Shown: positions 31,987 through 32,278 of the stretch, piece after piece
Layout: each line of letters begins with the position of its first letter
Numbering within the stretch: the stretch's first letter is position 1
Source of the DNA: Klebsiella pneumoniae
Lineage (GTDB): Bacteria; Desulfobacterota; Binatia; Bin18
Direction of reading: 5' to 3'
DNA length: 32,278 nt
Assembly (NCBI GenBank): GCA_945865755.1
Contig: CAMBFS010000024.1
Coordinates: 1-32,278 of the forward strand
Notes under the pieces: model-generated
Told to the model about the DNA's origin: nothing
The model's database searches: none
The model's input: the letters and a program-made list of their open reading frames with translations, nothing else
Program-made: the position numbers and the translations under genes

Positions 31987-32018
31987 GTAGTCAGTAGTCA
32001 GTAGCCAGTAGTCAGTAG
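31987..32018. repeat. AGTAGTC heptamer arm, third locus
   Basis: AGTAGTCAGTAGTCAGTAGC and on, just upstream of the Cas12-like start and directly before MITE copy 2. Only the left arm is inside the window; an inverted right arm would be expected beyond the IS630 element. Confidence 0.8.
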
Positions 32019-32020
32019 GG

Positions 32021-32133
32021 CAATGGCATTAAGTTAAGAAATCGTGTCATTGCGAGCAGCGAAGCAATCTTTGTTTTGTTGGAGATTGCTTCGTCGTCCG
32101 ACTCCTCGCAATGACAGTCTCTCCCTTAACTTA
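32021..32133. mobile_element. MITE-like element, copy 2, right end interrupted
   Basis: Left terminal repeat CAATGGCATTAAGTTAAG (32021-32038) and the whole interior match copy 1 apart from a few bases next to the ends. The right repeat runs as CTTAACTTA (32125-32133) and then changes to TAGCAATTTTC, the start of the IS630-type element. In copy 1 the same point continues ATGCCATTG. Confidence 0.8.
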
Positions 32134-32142
32134 TAGCAATTT

Positions 32143-32278
32143 TCAAGTGTCCACGACCTCATATCCGCAGTGCGCGAACCAGCCGCGAATGTCGCTCACA
32201 GTGACTGTGGCAAAGGCATCCACCAACGCTTGCAGTAAGTCGTCGGGCGTGCGGGGTTTGAGCGCCCGGAGGCGCGTT
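32143..32278 (-). CDS. IS630-family transposase, C-terminal fragment cut by window edge
   Basis: Reading leftward from the right edge, the last 44 residues include LRALKPRTPDDLLQALVDAF, then VTVSDIRGWFAHCGYEVVDT and a TGA at 32143-32145. The R-T-x-D-x-L helix and the terminal WFxHCGY are characteristic of IS630/Tc1-type transposase C-termini. The catalytic DDE residues lie outside the window. The element's end probably lies at about 32134, only 9 bp past the stop, inside MITE copy 2. Confidence 0.8.
   Translation of the reverse strand, partial: TRLRALKPRTPDDLLQALVDAFATVTVSDIRGWFAHCGYEVVDT

Noticed and set aside
31987-32018. Possible CRISPR array beside the Cas12-like gene
   Set aside because: Units are only 7-10 bp with no spacers. 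It is a heptamer arm also found at 2313 and 23391, far from any effector gene.

Overview
The window is bacterial chromosome, about 32 kb, with moderately high GC by eye. No marker fixes the taxon. The mix of CoA-linked catabolism (class III CoA-transferase, acyl-CoA dehydrogenase, thiolase-like/DUF35 pair, gentisate-type dioxygenase), multi-receiver hybrid histidine kinases, Uma2 proteins and many intergenic heptamer and palindromic repeats would fit a large-genome environmental lineage such as Binatota, Tectomicrobia or another former deltaproteobacterial group. That placement is inference only. Both edges are cut through transposase genes: the start of a DDE transposase on the left and the end of an IS630-type transposase on the right.

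Layout. 1-976: transposase start, then a 5'-truncated vanadium haloperoxidase. 1093-2310: CaiB/BaiF CoA-transferase. 2553-7937, minus strand: a three-gene phosphorelay operon made of a soluble hybrid kinase with four receiver-type domains, a membrane-anchored receiver, and a membrane-anchored PAS-Hpt protein. The two membrane proteins share the same two-helix anchor. 8232-9286: ClpP, a 73-residue conserved-looking protein and tRNA-Phe. 9545-12185, plus strand: an amidase and two tandem nucleoside-deoxyribosyltransferase/TIR-like proteins. 12205-18065, minus strand: gshB, rsmE, prmA, a two-domain M16 peptidase and tRNA-Leu, with intergenic gaps full of different heptamer repeats. 18235-25203, minus strand: thiolase-like protein, DUF35 partner, acyl-CoA dehydrogenase, periplasmic binding protein and BarA-like hybrid kinase, a catabolic module coupled to a sensor. 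25344-30375, plus strand: a tight operon of metF, a Uma2 protein, a gentisate dioxygenase-type bicupin, a core methionine synthase (MetE C-terminal type) and a GNAT protein. 30455-31978, minus strand: a 507-residue protein with the architecture of a small type V (Cas12m/V-U-like or TnpB-like) RNA-guided effector whose RuvC catalytic residues appear lost. It is followed by several hairpins and bordered upstream by a heptamer arm, a MITE and the IS630 end.

The strongest candidate for something undescribed is this nuclease-dead Cas12/TnpB-like protein with its structured 3' region and no CRISPR array in view. Secondary points are the phosphorelay operon with no DNA-binding output, the binding-protein/hybrid-kinase pair coupled to an acyl-CoA dehydrogenase, the tandem TIR/NDT-like pair, and a nested series of mobile repeats (heptamer-arm hairpin, then MITE, then IS630).
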